Source: Microseira sp041929235
Lineage (GTDB): Bacteria > Cyanobacteriota > Cyanobacteriia > Cyanobacteriales > Aerosakkonemataceae
Direction: 5' to 3'
Length of the DNA: 64,000 nt
Assembly (NCBI RefSeq): GCF_041929235.1
Contig: NZ_JBHFNP010000228.1
Coordinates: 1-64,000 of the forward strand
Shown piece by piece: positions 44,300-54,096 of this stretch; position 1 is the first letter of the stretch; each line of letters opens with the position of its first letter. The translations under genes were made by a program, and so were the position numbers. The notes under the pieces are model-generated. The model did no database searches, was not told the DNA's origin, and saw only the letters and a program-made list of their open reading frames with translations.

Positions 44300-44440
44300 T
44301 TGGTAATGGGTAATCGGTAATTGGCGATCGCTTAATCGCCGATTGCTGTTCGCCCATCACTGAATGACAACTGACCGGGGCGGGTTTATATAAATTGTCG
44401 ATAATTGCTTAGACAATTGGTAAAACCCATACCGTAACAA
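44300..44440. repeat. taatgggtaat and gggcgggttta repeats
   Basis: Gap between rimO and the helicase gene: a short ggtaatgggtaatcgg unit, a HIP1 site, then gggcgggtttatataaattg with the facing arm ggtaaaaccc. Nothing else is seen. Confidence 0.65.
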
Positions 44441-44475
44441 CTTACAACTGACAACTTAGAACTAAAAAGGATTCA

Positions 44476-45879
44476 ATGACTCTAACCTTCAGAAACTTAG
44501 GGATCTCGGAAGCACGTGCTGAGCATCTCGAAAAAAATGGACTGACAACGCCCACACAAATCCAATCGCAAGCAATCCCTCAATTGCTAGCAGGTCGGGA
44601 TGTGGTCGGTCAGTCGCAAACAGGAACAGGGAAAACGGCAGCGTTTTCGTTGCCGATTTTGGAACGGATTGATGTAAGTCGGACTGAAGTCCAAGCCTTG
44701 ATTCTAACACCAACCCGCGAATTAGCGGTGCAAGTTTGTCAGGCGATTCGCGATTTTAATATCGATCGTCAGATGTGGATTTTGCCAGTATACGGCGGTC
44801 AAGCAATCGAGCGCCAAACCCGTCGCCTCAAACAAGGGGTCCACATCGTCGTGGGAACGCCGGGACGAATCATCGACTTGATGGAACGGGGCGAACTGAA
44901 ACTAAACACAGTCAGCTGGTTGGTATTAGATGAAGCCGATGAAATGCTGAGCATGGGCTTTATCGACGATGTAGAAAAAATCCTCAAGCAAGTTCCCAGC
45001 GAACGGCAAACGGCGTTTTTCTCGGCGACAATGCCGCCAGTGATTCGGGAATTAGTGGCGAAATTCTTGCGCTCGCCCGTTACCGTCTCGGTAGAACAGC
45101 CGAAAGCTGCACCCAAACAAATCAACCAAGTCGCTTATACAATTCCCCGTGGCTGGACGAAAGCCCGTGCCTTGCAGCCTATTTTAGAACTGGAAGACCC
45201 GGAATCGGCAATTATTTTCGTCCGCACGCGCCGCGCCGCCGCCGAACTGACCAACCAATTGCAAGCAGCTGGCTGGGGTGTAGATGAATACCACGGCGAC
45301 CTCAACCAACAAGCGCGGGAACGTTTGTTAATGAGGTTCCGCAACAAGCAAGTACGGATGATAGTTGCTACCGATATCGCCGCGCGCGGATTGGATGTGG
45401 ATCATCTCAGCCACGTGATTAACTACGATTTACCCGATAGCGTCGAAAACTACGTCCACCGCATCGGACGGACAGGACGCGCCGGACGCACAGGAACCGC
45501 AATTTCGATCATTGAACCATTCGATCGGCGCAAGTTGCGGTTAATTGAACGCCACGTGCGGCAAAACTTGATCGTGCGGTCGATTCCGACGCGATCGCAA
45601 ATTGAAGCGCGCCAATTAGAGAAACTGCAACAACAAGTGCGGGAAGCTTTAGTTGGGGAACGCATGGCTTCTTTCCTACCGCTAGTGGCTCAATTAGCAG
45701 AGGAGTATGAAGTACATGCGATCGCAGCTGCTGCATTGCAAATGGCTTACGATCAAACCCGTCCCGCCTGGATGCGGTCAGAAGATTACATGCCAGAAGA
45801 AGAAGTGGCGAATTCCAAGCCCAAACCAATTATCAAACGGGCGCGGACTGTTGCACCCAAAGTTGAACTTGGCAAGTAA
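44476..45879 (+). CDS. crhR: DEAD-box RNA helicase, CrhR type
   Basis: Unwinds RNA using ATP. All helicase motifs are present: PTQIQSQAIP (Q motif), SQTGTGKT (Walker A), PTRELA, DEADEM (Walker B), SAT, RGLDVDH and HRIGRTGRAG. The C-terminal stretch GERMASFLPLVAQLAEEYE then AIAAAALQMAYDQTRP is characteristic of cyanobacterial CrhR, a redox- and cold-regulated helicase. At 467 residues it is slightly shorter than Synechocystis CrhR and lacks its Gly/Arg-rich tail. ATG 44476 follows AAAAAGGA. Confidence 0.9.
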   Translation: MTLTFRNLGISEARAEHLEKNGLTTPTQIQSQAIPQLLAGRDVVGQSQTGTGKTAAFSLPILERIDVSRTEVQALILTPTRELAVQVCQAIRDFNIDRQMWILPVYGGQAIERQTRRLKQGVHIVVGTPGRIIDLMERGELKLNTVSWLVLDEADEMLSMGFIDDVEKILKQVPSERQTAFFSATMPPVIRELVAKFLRSPVTVSVEQPKAAPKQINQVAYTIPRGWTKARALQPILELEDPESAIIFVRTRRAAAELTNQLQAAGWGVDEYHGDLNQQARERLLMRFRNKQVRMIVATDIAARGLDVDHLSHVINYDLPDSVENYVHRIGRTGRAGRTGTAISIIEPFDRRKLRLIERHVRQNLIVRSIPTRSQIEARQLEKLQQQVREALVGERMASFLPLVAQLAEEYEVHAIAAAALQMAYDQTRPAWMRSEDYMPEEEVANSKPKPIIKRARTVAPKVELGK

Positions 45880-45959
45880 TAAAAGCTGCCAATTGTTGTG
45901 AGAAATCATTAGAAAGAGGGGGAGATAAAGAAAGGTTATCTCCCCATTTTTTATTAGAC

Positions 45960-46185
45960 ATGTTGCCAAAATATGTCGGGCGGGCAAGATGCCCACCCCA
46001 CAAGATCTTTTTGGTTTTGTGGGGTGGGCGACACGAGCAGCCTTCACAGTATGTAGGGTGCGTTAACGCAGTGTAACGCACCATCTCCACCAGATCTGGA
46101 GTTGCTGCGTAAGTCCTGAAGATTTTTGGGGTTGTGTGGGGTGGGCGACACGAGCAGCCTTCATAGAAACCCGGTTTCTTTGGGG
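45960..46185. repeat. Mixed dispersed repeats
   Basis: It contains two copies of gtggggtgggcgacacgagc (about 46018 and 46136), one gtgcgttaacgcagtgtaac palindrome (46052-46084) and a half AAACCCGG element at 46165. The minus-strand frame here (45833-46192, repeated CEGCSCRPP) is only the translation of these repeats. Confidence 0.8.
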
Positions 46186-46239
46186 AATTCAAAGCAATTA
46201 CCCAAGGAAACCTGGCAATATCAGTTCTAAAATATAACT

Positions 46240-47287
46240 ATGGAAAGTGACCTATCATTAGAAAACTACGACCAATTTCTACGCGATCTTAAAGAGCGTA
46301 TCCAAAACGCTAAAATACGAGCAGCAGTTGCAGTCAACCGCGAACTTGTCTTGCTTTACTGGCAAATTGGACGGGAAATTCTCACTCGTCAGCAACAGCA
46401 AGGATGGGGAGCCAAAGTCATTAATCGGTTGGCAAAAGACTTGCAGAAATCCTTCCCAGAGATGAAAGGATTTTCTCCACGCAACCTTAAATATATGCGG
46501 GCATTTGCGGAGGCATACCCTGATGAGCAATTTGTGCAGCAGCTTGCTGCACAAATTCCCTGGTTTCATAATTGTACCCTGCTGGACAAAGTTAAAGACC
46601 CAACAGAACGCCTTTGGTATATCCAACAAACGATTCAGTATGGCTGGAGTCGCAGCATCCTTACCCATCAGATTGAAAGTAAGTTATATCATCGGCAAGG
46701 AACAGCAACAACTAACTTTAGTCAAACCCTTCAAGAGCCGCAATCGGACTTAGCACAGCAGATTTTAAAAGACCCATACAATTTTGATTTTCTCAGTTTA
46801 GGGAAAGAGGCACAGGAAAGAGATATAGAAAATGCTTTAGTCGCTCGCATCCGAGATTTTTTACTGGAATTGGGAGTAGGATTTGCTTTTGTTGGCAGCC
46901 AGTATCCGATTGAAGTGAGCGGGAAACAATACCGCATTGATTTGCTGTTTTATCACTTTCGCCTTCATTGTTTTGTAGTAATTGACCTGAAAACAGTAGA
47001 GTTTGAACCAGAGTTTTCAGGCCAGATGAATTTCTATGTTTCCGCAATAGATGACCTTTGACGCGGTTCGGGATATCAACCGACGATTCGCATTATTATT
47101 TTTTAATAAATATAAAACTATCGTCGAGTATGCCCGGCGGGATATAAACAAACCGATTGGTATTTCAACTTATCAGCTTCAAGCAGTATTGCCGGAACAA
47201 TTACAAGGCAGTTTACCTACGATTGAAGAGTTGGAACTAGAATTAAATACCGCCGCTTGGGAAATAGAAGTAGAAACTGACGATTGA
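46240..47287 (+). pseudogene. DUF1016 (YhcG-type) PDDEXK nuclease gene, broken near the 3' end
   Basis: The first 273 codons read well: an N-terminal DUF1016 helical domain (VNRELVLLYWQIGREILTRQ, then GFSPRNLKYMRAFAEAYPD) and the nuclease core (FAFVGSQYPIEVSGKQYRID, LLFYH, VVIDLKTVEFEPEF with the D-x-K pair). A TGA follows at 47059. The same frame continues with QPTIRIII and then slips at a T6 run (five T would restore NKYKTIVEYARRDINKP ... LPTIEELELEL) to end at 47287. Two lesions in one conserved loop leave the catalytic residues intact. The family is linked to defence islands. Confidence 0.85.
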
Positions 47288-47310
47288 TTTTAAATTTTTT
47301 TCATCTTTTG

Positions 47311-47390
47311 TAGGATGCGTTAAGGTAGCGCAGGACACCAAAAACTTTGTAAAAGGTGCGTTACGCTGTCGCTAACGCACCCTACTGCTT
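47311..47390. repeat. gtgcgttacgctgtcgctaacgcac palindrome
   Basis: Diverged copy of the gtgcgtta family (gatgcgttaagg on the left, ggtgcgttacgctgtcgct then aacgcaccctac on the right). The remaining 290 bases up to the COP23 gene show nothing else I can support. Confidence 0.65.
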
Positions 47391-47684
47391 TTCCCCTGCA
47401 ACGTCGATACATTTTGTTACACCGTATAAATTTGCAAAGTTGCATTGCCTGTACCGGATCGCCAATGCTATGATTTGTTTTATTTTTAGCAAGGGGAAAT
47501 AAACTGATTTCTCTTCAACCAGGCATTTCTAGTGATTGAAATGGCGGATTTGTTCGCCTGCGATTTGCAATAGCAAGATTTTTTATCCCAGGGTGTGCAG
47601 TGAAAGTTGTGTTAGAAATGCTCGGATTTTGGGAATTCTGATACCCAAGGACGAACGGACTTAAATAGCAAGGAATTTGAGGAA

Positions 47685-48275
47685 ATGAAATTACGATTTT
47701 TAGGCTTAGTGGCACTGGCTGCCCTGGGTAGCTGTACCATAGGAACGCAACAAAGTCAAGCGCAAAGCACCACCTTCGTCTGTGGTGTCAGCGGCGGTAA
47801 ACCTGCTACCATCGCGCAAACACCACGGGGTAACGTTCCCGTGATTGTTTGGGTTTCCGAACACTTCAGCCGTGCGGGTTTTGACCCTCAAACGCGCTGC
47901 GAAGACGTTTCGGCAAGATTCCAAAGTTTCTACAACCAAGGTGCTTTGAACTTTATCACCGCCGGGGTAGTAAACGGTCAACAAGTTGTCTGCGCCACGG
48001 GTGCAGCAGGTGGTGCTTGCAATAACAGTAACGTCTTGTTTACCCTCAAACCCCGCGAAAGCGCTGCCCGCGTGATTCAAAGGCTGCATCAAGTTCGTAG
48101 CGGTGCATCGGGGCCATTGTTTGAAAGCACCAGACGCAGCAGTTCCATTAACGTCAGCGATTTTCTCAACAACGCCCCGGTTGATGGGAGTGCATCTGCT
48201 GGCAGTCCGCAGCCGAGTGCTGCACCTGCGGTGAGTCAGCCAAGTTCTCAACCTAGTGGCGGTTCGGCTTGGTAG
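47685..48275 (+). CDS. COP23 domain protein
   Basis: 196 residues with a signal peptide (MKLRFLGLVALAALGSC, possibly a lipoprotein, Cys17). The COP23 domain reads TTFVCGVSGGKPATIAQTPR, VIVWVSEHFSRAG, FDPQTRCEDVSARFQSFYNQ and NFITAGVVNGQQVVC, followed by a Ser/Pro/Ala-rich tail. COP23 was first described as a circadian oscillating membrane protein in Cyanothece. Its function is unknown. The two trypsin-like protease genes that follow on the same strand may be partners. An AAACCCGG hairpin lies 10 bases past the stop. Confidence 0.87.
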   Translation: MKLRFLGLVALAALGSCTIGTQQSQAQSTTFVCGVSGGKPATIAQTPRGNVPVIVWVSEHFSRAGFDPQTRCEDVSARFQSFYNQGALNFITAGVVNGQQVVCATGAAGGACNNSNVLFTLKPRESAARVIQRLHQVRSGASGPLFESTRRSSSINVSDFLNNAPVDGSASAGSPQPSAAPAVSQPSSQPSGGSAW

Positions 48276-48284
48276 GGGTGCGCC

Positions 48285-48317
48285 AGAAACCCGGTTTTTT
48301 GGAAAAACCGGGTTTCT
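48285..48317 (+). terminator. AAACCCGG hairpin after COP23
   Basis: agaaacccggttttttgg then aaaaaccgggtttct, starting 10 bases beyond the COP23 stop, a palindrome with a T-rich middle and a following T-tract. The next 200 bases hold another common repeat (aaacccgttaaaacgggtt near 48381) and the leader of the protease gene. Confidence 0.6.
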
Positions 48318-48518
48318 TAGCCTCGCTTTCTCAGCGAGAACAGCGAGAACAGCCTGGAAATAAATTTCCGGCTGAAAGCTAAAACCCGTTAAAACGGGTT
48401 GAAATTATCCCAGTCAGTTTCAACGGACTTTCGCTATTCGCCTGGAAAATTGGTTTCCGGGCGGGGTGGCGGGAAGAGAAAAAAGTTAAGTATCTCACTA
48501 ATCTCCCATTAAGCCTAC

Positions 48519-49331
48519 ATGGATTGGCGTTTCCTCATGCTTATCACCTGTATTGGCAGTTGCCTGATGCTGCCACTACAGGCATTACCTGTAAATATTT
48601 CTGCCCCAGCAAGTACCCACAGGCGAGATGTCGCATCTCTCCAACAGCTAGCCAAAGCTATTACCGTCAAAGTGCTTTCAGGGGATACTTGGGGGTCGGG
48701 GATTCTGATTCGCAGGCAAGGACAAGTTTACACCGTCCTGACTAACGACCACGTGCTGACTCCGGGTGGGGGAAAATCCTATCGCATTCAAACTCCCGAT
48801 GGGCGCATCTACCCAGCAGCGGTATTGGGGGCAGATAAGTTTCCAGGTAACGATTTGGGGTTATTGCAGTTTCGCAGTGGTGCTACTTACCGATTGGCTT
48901 CGTTAGGGGCTGATTCAACTCTTGCGGTGGGGGATGAAGTGTTTGCCGCTGGGTTTCCGGTGGAAACAACCGGATTTTCCTTCACGACGGGGCAAATTTC
49001 CTTGTTGCTCGATCGCGCTCTAGAGGGAGGATATCAGATTGGCTATACGAATGATATCCAAAAAGGCATGAGTGGGGGGCCGGTATTAAATCGGTGGGGC
49101 GAGGTGGTGGGAATTAATGCGATGCACGCTTATCCGCTGTGGGGAAATCCTTATGTATTTAAGGATGGTTCTGTGCCTTCGGCGGCGATGCAGCAGCAAA
49201 TGATGCAACTGAGTTGGGCGGTGCCGGTGGGGACTTTTTTGCAATTGAGTGGGCGAATGGTGGTTGCTCCCCATCCGGTTATTTTAGAGCCGAAATTGCC
49301 TCGTTTGCCGCTGCCGACGTTGCTTTGGTAA
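48519..49331 (+). CDS. Trypsin-like serine protease, secreted (first)
   Basis: 270 residues with a signal peptide (LMLITCIGSCLMLPLQALP). Catalytic His in VLTNDHVLTPG, Asp in PGNDLGLLQFRS and Ser in KGMSGGPVLNRWGEVVGINA. The substrate is unknown. A second paralogous protease follows after 110 bases, and COP23 precedes. This grouping suggests a secreted processing unit acting on COP23 or on the large secreted protein downstream (inference). Confidence 0.88.
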   Translation: MDWRFLMLITCIGSCLMLPLQALPVNISAPASTHRRDVASLQQLAKAITVKVLSGDTWGSGILIRRQGQVYTVLTNDHVLTPGGGKSYRIQTPDGRIYPAAVLGADKFPGNDLGLLQFRSGATYRLASLGADSTLAVGDEVFAAGFPVETTGFSFTTGQISLLLDRALEGGYQIGYTNDIQKGMSGGPVLNRWGEVVGINAMHAYPLWGNPYVFKDGSVPSAAMQQQMMQLSWAVPVGTFLQLSGRMVVAPHPVILEPKLPRLPLPTLLW

Positions 49332-49441
49332 AAGACACTGAATGAGAAAATAAACGAGATACCGACCGAGAACGAGTAAACTCGCGGCTACACCAACAAA
49401 GCCTGCCGACCCAGGCTGAAGATGAAAAAGGAGATGGAATT

Positions 49442-50365
49442 ATGAGATTTTATGATGGGCTTCCGGCTGTATTGGCTGGTACTGGGATTGTTAGTGCGAT
49501 CGTTGTGATGCAACCTACGGCGGCAGTTGCTTTAAGTGGGGAGCAAATTAACAATATTGCCCGCGAGGTTACGGTTTTAATTAAAGGTAAAGAAGGACAT
49601 GGTTCGGGGGTAATTGTTTCCAAAAATGGCAATACTTATTATGTGCTGACGGCAGAGCATGTGGTGGGGGAAGAAGATGATTACAAAATCGTCACCGCCG
49701 ACAAACAAGCGTATCAACTCGATTTCAGTAAAGTGAAGCGATTGGCTGGGGTTGATTTAGCCGTTGTGGAGTTTACCAGCGATAAAAATTACCAAGTCGC
49801 AAAGCTAGCAAATTCCGACACTTTAACTGAAGGAAAGCCGGTTTTTGTGTCTGGATGGCCTCGTTTAACGACAGTAGGAAATGCAGCAGGCGGGCAACTA
49901 ATTCGTCAATTTACCGATGGGCGGATTTCTGGGTTTTTACCTCAAGCTTTACAGGGGTACAAAATAATTTACACCAATACTACTTTAGCGGGGATGAGTG
50001 GGGGGCCGGTTTTAGATGCAGGCGGGCGTGTGATTGGCATTCACGGGTTAGGCGATACTGAAGATCCTCGGCGATTACAAGCAGAAGGATTTAGCCGGGA
50101 AGCGGCTAATAGTATTGCGGGTTTAATTAAGCCTGGGTTTAATTATGCGATTCCGATTAATACTTTTCTGCAAGGTGCAGCCCAATCGGGTTTGTATTTG
50201 GCGTTGCAGGTAGAGAATTCGCCTGCACCGGAGTTGGGTGCGCCTTATGTGGCAAGTGCTGCGCCAGATAAACGGGACACGATTGACAATATTAATGATG
50301 TTTTGAATACGGTTCGGCGGGTGACTGACACGATTCAAAGGGTTCGCAATATTTTGCCTTTTTAG
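49442..50365 (+). CDS. Trypsin-like serine protease, secreted (second)
   Basis: 307 residues with a hydrophobic N-terminus (GTGIVSAIVVMQPTAAVALS). Triad: His in YVLTAEHVVGEED, Asp in LAGVDLAVVEF, Ser in AGMSGGPVLDAGGRVIGIHG. ATG 49442 follows AAAGGAGATGGAATT. The C-terminal 45 residues form an extra helical tail (DTIDNINDVLNTVRRVTDTI). It is a paralogue of the preceding gene. A gatcccccc palindrome sits 30 bases past its stop. Confidence 0.88.
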   Translation: MRFYDGLPAVLAGTGIVSAIVVMQPTAAVALSGEQINNIAREVTVLIKGKEGHGSGVIVSKNGNTYYVLTAEHVVGEEDDYKIVTADKQAYQLDFSKVKRLAGVDLAVVEFTSDKNYQVAKLANSDTLTEGKPVFVSGWPRLTTVGNAAGGQLIRQFTDGRISGFLPQALQGYKIIYTNTTLAGMSGGPVLDAGGRVIGIHGLGDTEDPRRLQAEGFSREAANSIAGLIKPGFNYAIPINTFLQGAAQSGLYLALQVENSPAPELGAPYVASAAPDKRDTIDNINDVLNTVRRVTDTIQRVRNILPF

Positions 50366-50394
50366 GTGGTTGGTTTTGGGGTGCGATCGCTTTT

Positions 50395-50428
50395 GATCCC
50401 CCCCTGCCCCCCTTAAACAAAGGGGGGA
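50395..50428. repeat. Intergenic copy of the gatcccccc palindrome
   Basis: gatccccccctgcccccctt then aaacaaagggggg. It is the same element that is translated in frame inside the tocopherol cyclase and TIGR03279-type genes. Here it lies between genes and may act as an mRNA 3' hairpin. Confidence 0.8.
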
Positions 50429-50483
50429 GAATGAGGAAGCGATCGCTCTTTTATTCTTTTGTTATTGTGTTGTGAGGCGGCTT

Positions 50484-52808
50484 ATGCATCGGATGAGATT
50501 TTGGGCGATCGGACTGATTAGTTTTTTCTCGATTACGGCTGGTTCGTTATTGCATCGAATTCTTGCTGTTTCCCTCTGCGGTGTGCTTGGTTTTAACTCA
50601 ACTGTCTGCTATTTGGGTGATAGCAGTCGAGTCAATGCTGCTGAGGTTTTGGGAAGGGGAGAAAAGGAAGCGATCGTTGCTCAAGGTGTCGATATTTTTC
50701 GCAATGATGGGGGGAGTCCTCCTGCACCGAATGTCGATATTTTTGCGCCGCCGAATCCTACAAGTCCTCAACTTGATACACCCAATCCGAATCAACCTAT
50801 TCAGCCCCAACTCCAAACTGATAATAACTCTTTATCTGGTATTTGGCTTTACAGCCTTTACGAGTCACCATCTGAAGAGAATATTTTATACATGTACATG
50901 TTAAAAATTCTACAAGATGGTGACAAATATTCCAGATATATTTGTCATGAAAATTGTGGTTAAATTCAGCATTATCTCAACAATAATGAAGAGCATATAC
51001 CCAGAAATGAAGCAGCCATTTTAGAATATGATGACATCTCTATAGAGACATTATAAAGCAGGGATGGTCAAGTAACTTGGGTTGAAATCAGGGACAAGAG
51101 TAACGAAGTATCTGTTTACTTTGTGATGGCAAGAATAACATCTACTGTTTCTCTTGATTAAAATAATGCAAAACAATTTTACCCACAAACACCGGATTTT
51201 GACAATCCCAGTAATTATTGGAATAAGTCTCCGTTAACAAATGATAAGTTTGAAACTCGACCTCCCAATCAAGTTAAATATAAACCTCCTTCTGAAAATA
51301 TCAGCAAAGTAATCCGACAAACACGCGGCACATTTCTGAGAGATTTAAAAGCAATCGGAGTAAGAACGTCTAGATTTTTGAGTAGGAATGCAAGACCAAT
51401 TATTGAAAAGTTAACTCAATTGCGAGTTCCAGCATCTTCAAGTGAAACATTGGTAAGAACTACACAAGTATTAAGAACAGGAGGTTCAGCAATTGTTAGT
51501 AATTTACAAAGATCTGCTGCCACCATTAGTAGTAGGCTTGGAGCATTATCTGTTGCTGCGACATTGACTGGCGCAATTGCAGCAATTGTTGGAACAGTTT
51601 ATTGGACTACCGCTTGGTGTATAGAAAATCCTATATCTTGCGAAAAATTATTGCGTAATCCAGCAGCTACGGCGGATGCTGTGGTAGAAGAAATAAAAAA
51701 ACAGGTGTTTAACTATGGTGCAATAACAGGTAAACCGCAACATCCTGGTAGGCAGTCTTTCACCTGGACTCCAGATCCTAGACTCAGGGCTGACAACTTT
51801 AAGCCAGAATTGATAGCCCAAAGCTTAGAGAGTGAATTTGAAACTTACGCCAAGCATCTCAGACAGAAAGAAAGCAGTAACTCTCAAGAAAACCGCATTG
51901 CTCAGTTTAGGATACCAGGTATTCCTAATATTCCTGGTCTTCCTGGTGGAACAGGCATTATCAAAGATGCTGTTTTGACCCAAGTTGTCGGACAACTGGG
52001 TGGCTTTATCGAAAATGAGCGTCCATTTTCTACCAGTTTCAAAGATATTTACCCCACAGTTTCTGCTCCTCCTGGTGGTGAATTCAGACCTTCTCCAGCC
52101 AATCTCCAAGTATTCTCTCAAGCGTTGCGCGAGTCGAATGGTAGCCCGGATCTTCTGTTACCTCCGGGAGATTACGAAATACCAGGACAAGTGTTTTGTT
52201 TCAAACCTCGAAGCTATGGCCCTCAAAGAGAAGGTGCTTATCCTCTAGCTCCGATTAAAGGCAAACAAGCTGCACCCCTAATTGCGCTCAACTCACGACA
52301 CATTGCTGCTGGCATTCCTCATCATGCGGCCCAAGTGCTTTCTTGGGACATTCAACTAGGCGTGAAATATGAGGATATGTCACCGACAAGTCGGGCAATT
52401 GTAGACAAAATTCTGCCAGAGTTCCGTCAGCAGTTGTCTCGGAGTTTCTGGGAAGATTTACAGGTTAAATGGAGACAAATTTCTAACACAATTCCGGGTG
52501 TTCCCTCTTTCGATAGCGTGATAGGTAAGCTACCCGGTGAAGTTGGTCAAATCCTCAATACTTACCAACAAGCTCGTGCATCTTTACAACAATATCGGGA
52601 TAACTTCGACCAGCTACAAAACGAAATGGTTTTCGCTGGTAATGCACCTAGCGATCCGTCAGATTCTAGATATCCTCGCGGCATTTGGAGCCAGATTAAC
52701 GAACGAGTTTATGCTCGTCTATTACCCACAACTTTTAATGGCCCTGCATCGATGCAAATTCGCGTGTTAGATGCAAACGGTAATGTTGGACAACCCAGCA
52801 ATTCCTGA
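50484..52808 (+). pseudogene. Large secreted or membrane protein gene with three in-frame TAA codons
   Basis: One reading frame runs 774 codons from ATG 50484 to TGA 52806-52808, broken only by TAA at 50961, 51054 and 51159 and by no frameshift. It has a signal peptide (FWAIGLISFFSITAGSLL then SLCGVLGF), a Pro/Asn-rich linker, a lipocalin-like part (SLSGIWLYSLYESPSEENIL ... DGQVTWVEIRDKSNEVSVYF), a membrane helix (AATLTGAIAAIVGTVYW), a GIPNIPGLPGGTG segment, then PDLLLPPGDYEIPGQVFCFK and a long helical end. I do not recognise the family. The 3' end abuts a DsbA fragment and may be a recombination joint. Confidence 0.65.
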
Positions 52809-53121
52809 AGCCATGTCTGCTGCAAAAGCTGCTTGGGCTGCTGGTCAACAGGGCAAGTTCTGGGAATACCACGACGCCCTATTTTCCCAGCAAGATAAAT
52901 TAGGTGAGGCGTTGTATCTGGAAATTGCCCAAAACCTGAATCTGGACATGGAGAAATTTGAGCGCGATCGCACTCTCACCAACAATGCGATCGCACCCGA
53001 TATCCAGCTAGCTGAAAACCTGGGAATTTCCGGCACACCCTTCTTTGTGATGAATGGCGAAATATTTTCCGGTGCTGTTCAACTATCAGATATCGAGGAA
53101 ATATTGAACCGCGTGAAGTAA
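52795..53121 (+). pseudogene. DsbA-like thioredoxin, C-terminal fragment
   Basis: About 108 codons reading AIPEAMSAAKAAWAAGQQGK, FWEYHDALFSQQDKLGEALY and GISGTPFFVMNGEIFSGAVQ. This is the second half of a DsbA-type disulfide oxidoreductase, with the cis-Pro loop (GTPFF) but without the first half and its CxxC site. Its start overlaps the end of the preceding gene, so it is a truncated copy. Its last 100 bases are duplicated at 54170-54266. Confidence 0.8.
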
Positions 53122-53264
53122 TAAGAGCTAAATCCCCGACTTCTTTGTCCCAGAAACCCGGTTTTTCTAAAAAACCGGGTTTCTTTTGCCGCAAGCGATA
53201 CGTGCTAACGCACACGCTACGCGATCGCTACCGCCTACCCACGACGTATTTGAGATGCGATCGC
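53004..53264. repeat. Long direct repeat, first copy
   Basis: It covers the DsbA 3' end, the AAACCCGG hairpin (53152-53184) and the block ctaccgcctacccacgacgt up to gatgcgatcgc. The second copy is at 54149-54382. Identity is near-complete over the DsbA tail and lower between. The two copies bracket xisHI. Confidence 0.85.
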
Positions 53265-53317
53265 CTCCTCTCTCTTCCAGCAATTAGATACCCATGCGAT
53301 CGCTTACCCCCTCAAAT

Positions 53318-53689
53318 TTAACCAACTTTCAAAGATACTTGAGATGGTGGCAAATTAGGTACGCCATAGTCGGTATAGGCTCTTAATTCCGGCGGCTGAA
53401 GTCCTAAAACAATTGACTTTGGAGGAATTCCTGCTGCTACTAATTCCTCGGCAATTAGGCGATCGGTATTATTTTCTTGAATCCATACCTGAGAGTCAAT
53501 AATATCAACGTGCATGATGCAATCGTGAACTCTTTTTCCCTCCATCCACCCTATAGAAATTAGCATGTAGCGCTCCTGCTCTAAATCGAAAATTGTTTGA
53601 CTTTGTACCTCACCGCCAAAATCAAAAAAAGCAGCATATTCATTCAGCATTTGCTTAACAACCTGGCGATAAAATTCTACGTTATCCAT
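53318..53689 (-). CDS. xisI: XisI-like protein
   Basis: 123 residues: MDNVEFYRQVVKQMLNEYAA, QTIFDLEQERYMLISIGWME, GKRVHDCIMHVDIID and VWIQENNTDRLIAEELVAAG, all typical of XisI, one of the factors required for excision of the fdxN element in heterocysts of Nostoc. Copies are widespread in cyanobacteria that form no heterocysts, where their role is unknown. It overlaps the 3' end of xisH by 13 bases, indicating coupled translation. Confidence 0.9.
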   Translation of the reverse strand: MDNVEFYRQVVKQMLNEYAAFFDFGGEVQSQTIFDLEQERYMLISIGWMEGKRVHDCIMHVDIIDSQVWIQENNTDRLIAEELVAAGIPPKSIVLGLQPPELRAYTDYGVPNLPPSQVSLKVG

Positions 53690-54096
53690 TGAACAATATC
53701 CTCCGCTTCGGGATTAAAAATTATTAGTTTAAGCCGCTTATTCTCCAACAAAATATCCCCAAACCTCTCTCCTTCAAATAGATTCTCAAAAGCAATAATA
53801 GGAATTGCTAAATATAGCTCTCTTTCTGGTTCGTTTCGTTGTAAAATATCGTTATATAGAATGTATTGACCCAAAGCCTGCTCTAAATCTGCAATTCTAG
53901 ATTCACTGAGAAAACTTTTAACTTCAACTGCTATCTTCCGGTGATTTTGCTCAGCAGCAATTAACCGTTCTGCACCCAGATCGACAGATAAATTTCGCTT
54001 TGCCCATTTTAATGGCAATGGGTCGTGAGTAATTGTCCAGCCAGCTTTCACAAGTGCCTGTTTCACAGTTTGATGATACAAGTCTTTCGCTGACAC
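53677..54096 (-). CDS. xisH: XisH-like protein
   Basis: 139 residues from GTG 54096, chosen because AAGGAG lies five bases upstream and MSAKDLYHQTVKQALVKAG is the usual XisH opening. The frame is open to 54135. It has the nuclease-like signature SVDLGAERLIAAEQNHRKIA then VEVKSFL (D...E-x-K), followed by YILYNDILQRNEPERELYLA. XisH partners XisI in fdxN-element excision. Here the pair lies between two copies of a duplicated segment, with no excision element visible. Confidence 0.9.
   Translation of the reverse strand: MSAKDLYHQTVKQALVKAGWTITHDPLPLKWAKRNLSVDLGAERLIAAEQNHRKIAVEVKSFLSESRIADLEQALGQYILYNDILQRNEPERELYLAIPIIAFENLFEGERFGDILLENKRLKLIIFNPEAEDIVQWIT

Noticed and set aside
45833..46192. 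119-codon minus-strand frame with repeated CEGCSCRPP peptides
   Set aside because: It is the translation of dispersed intergenic repeats and has no ribosome site. Part of it is antisense to the helicase gene.
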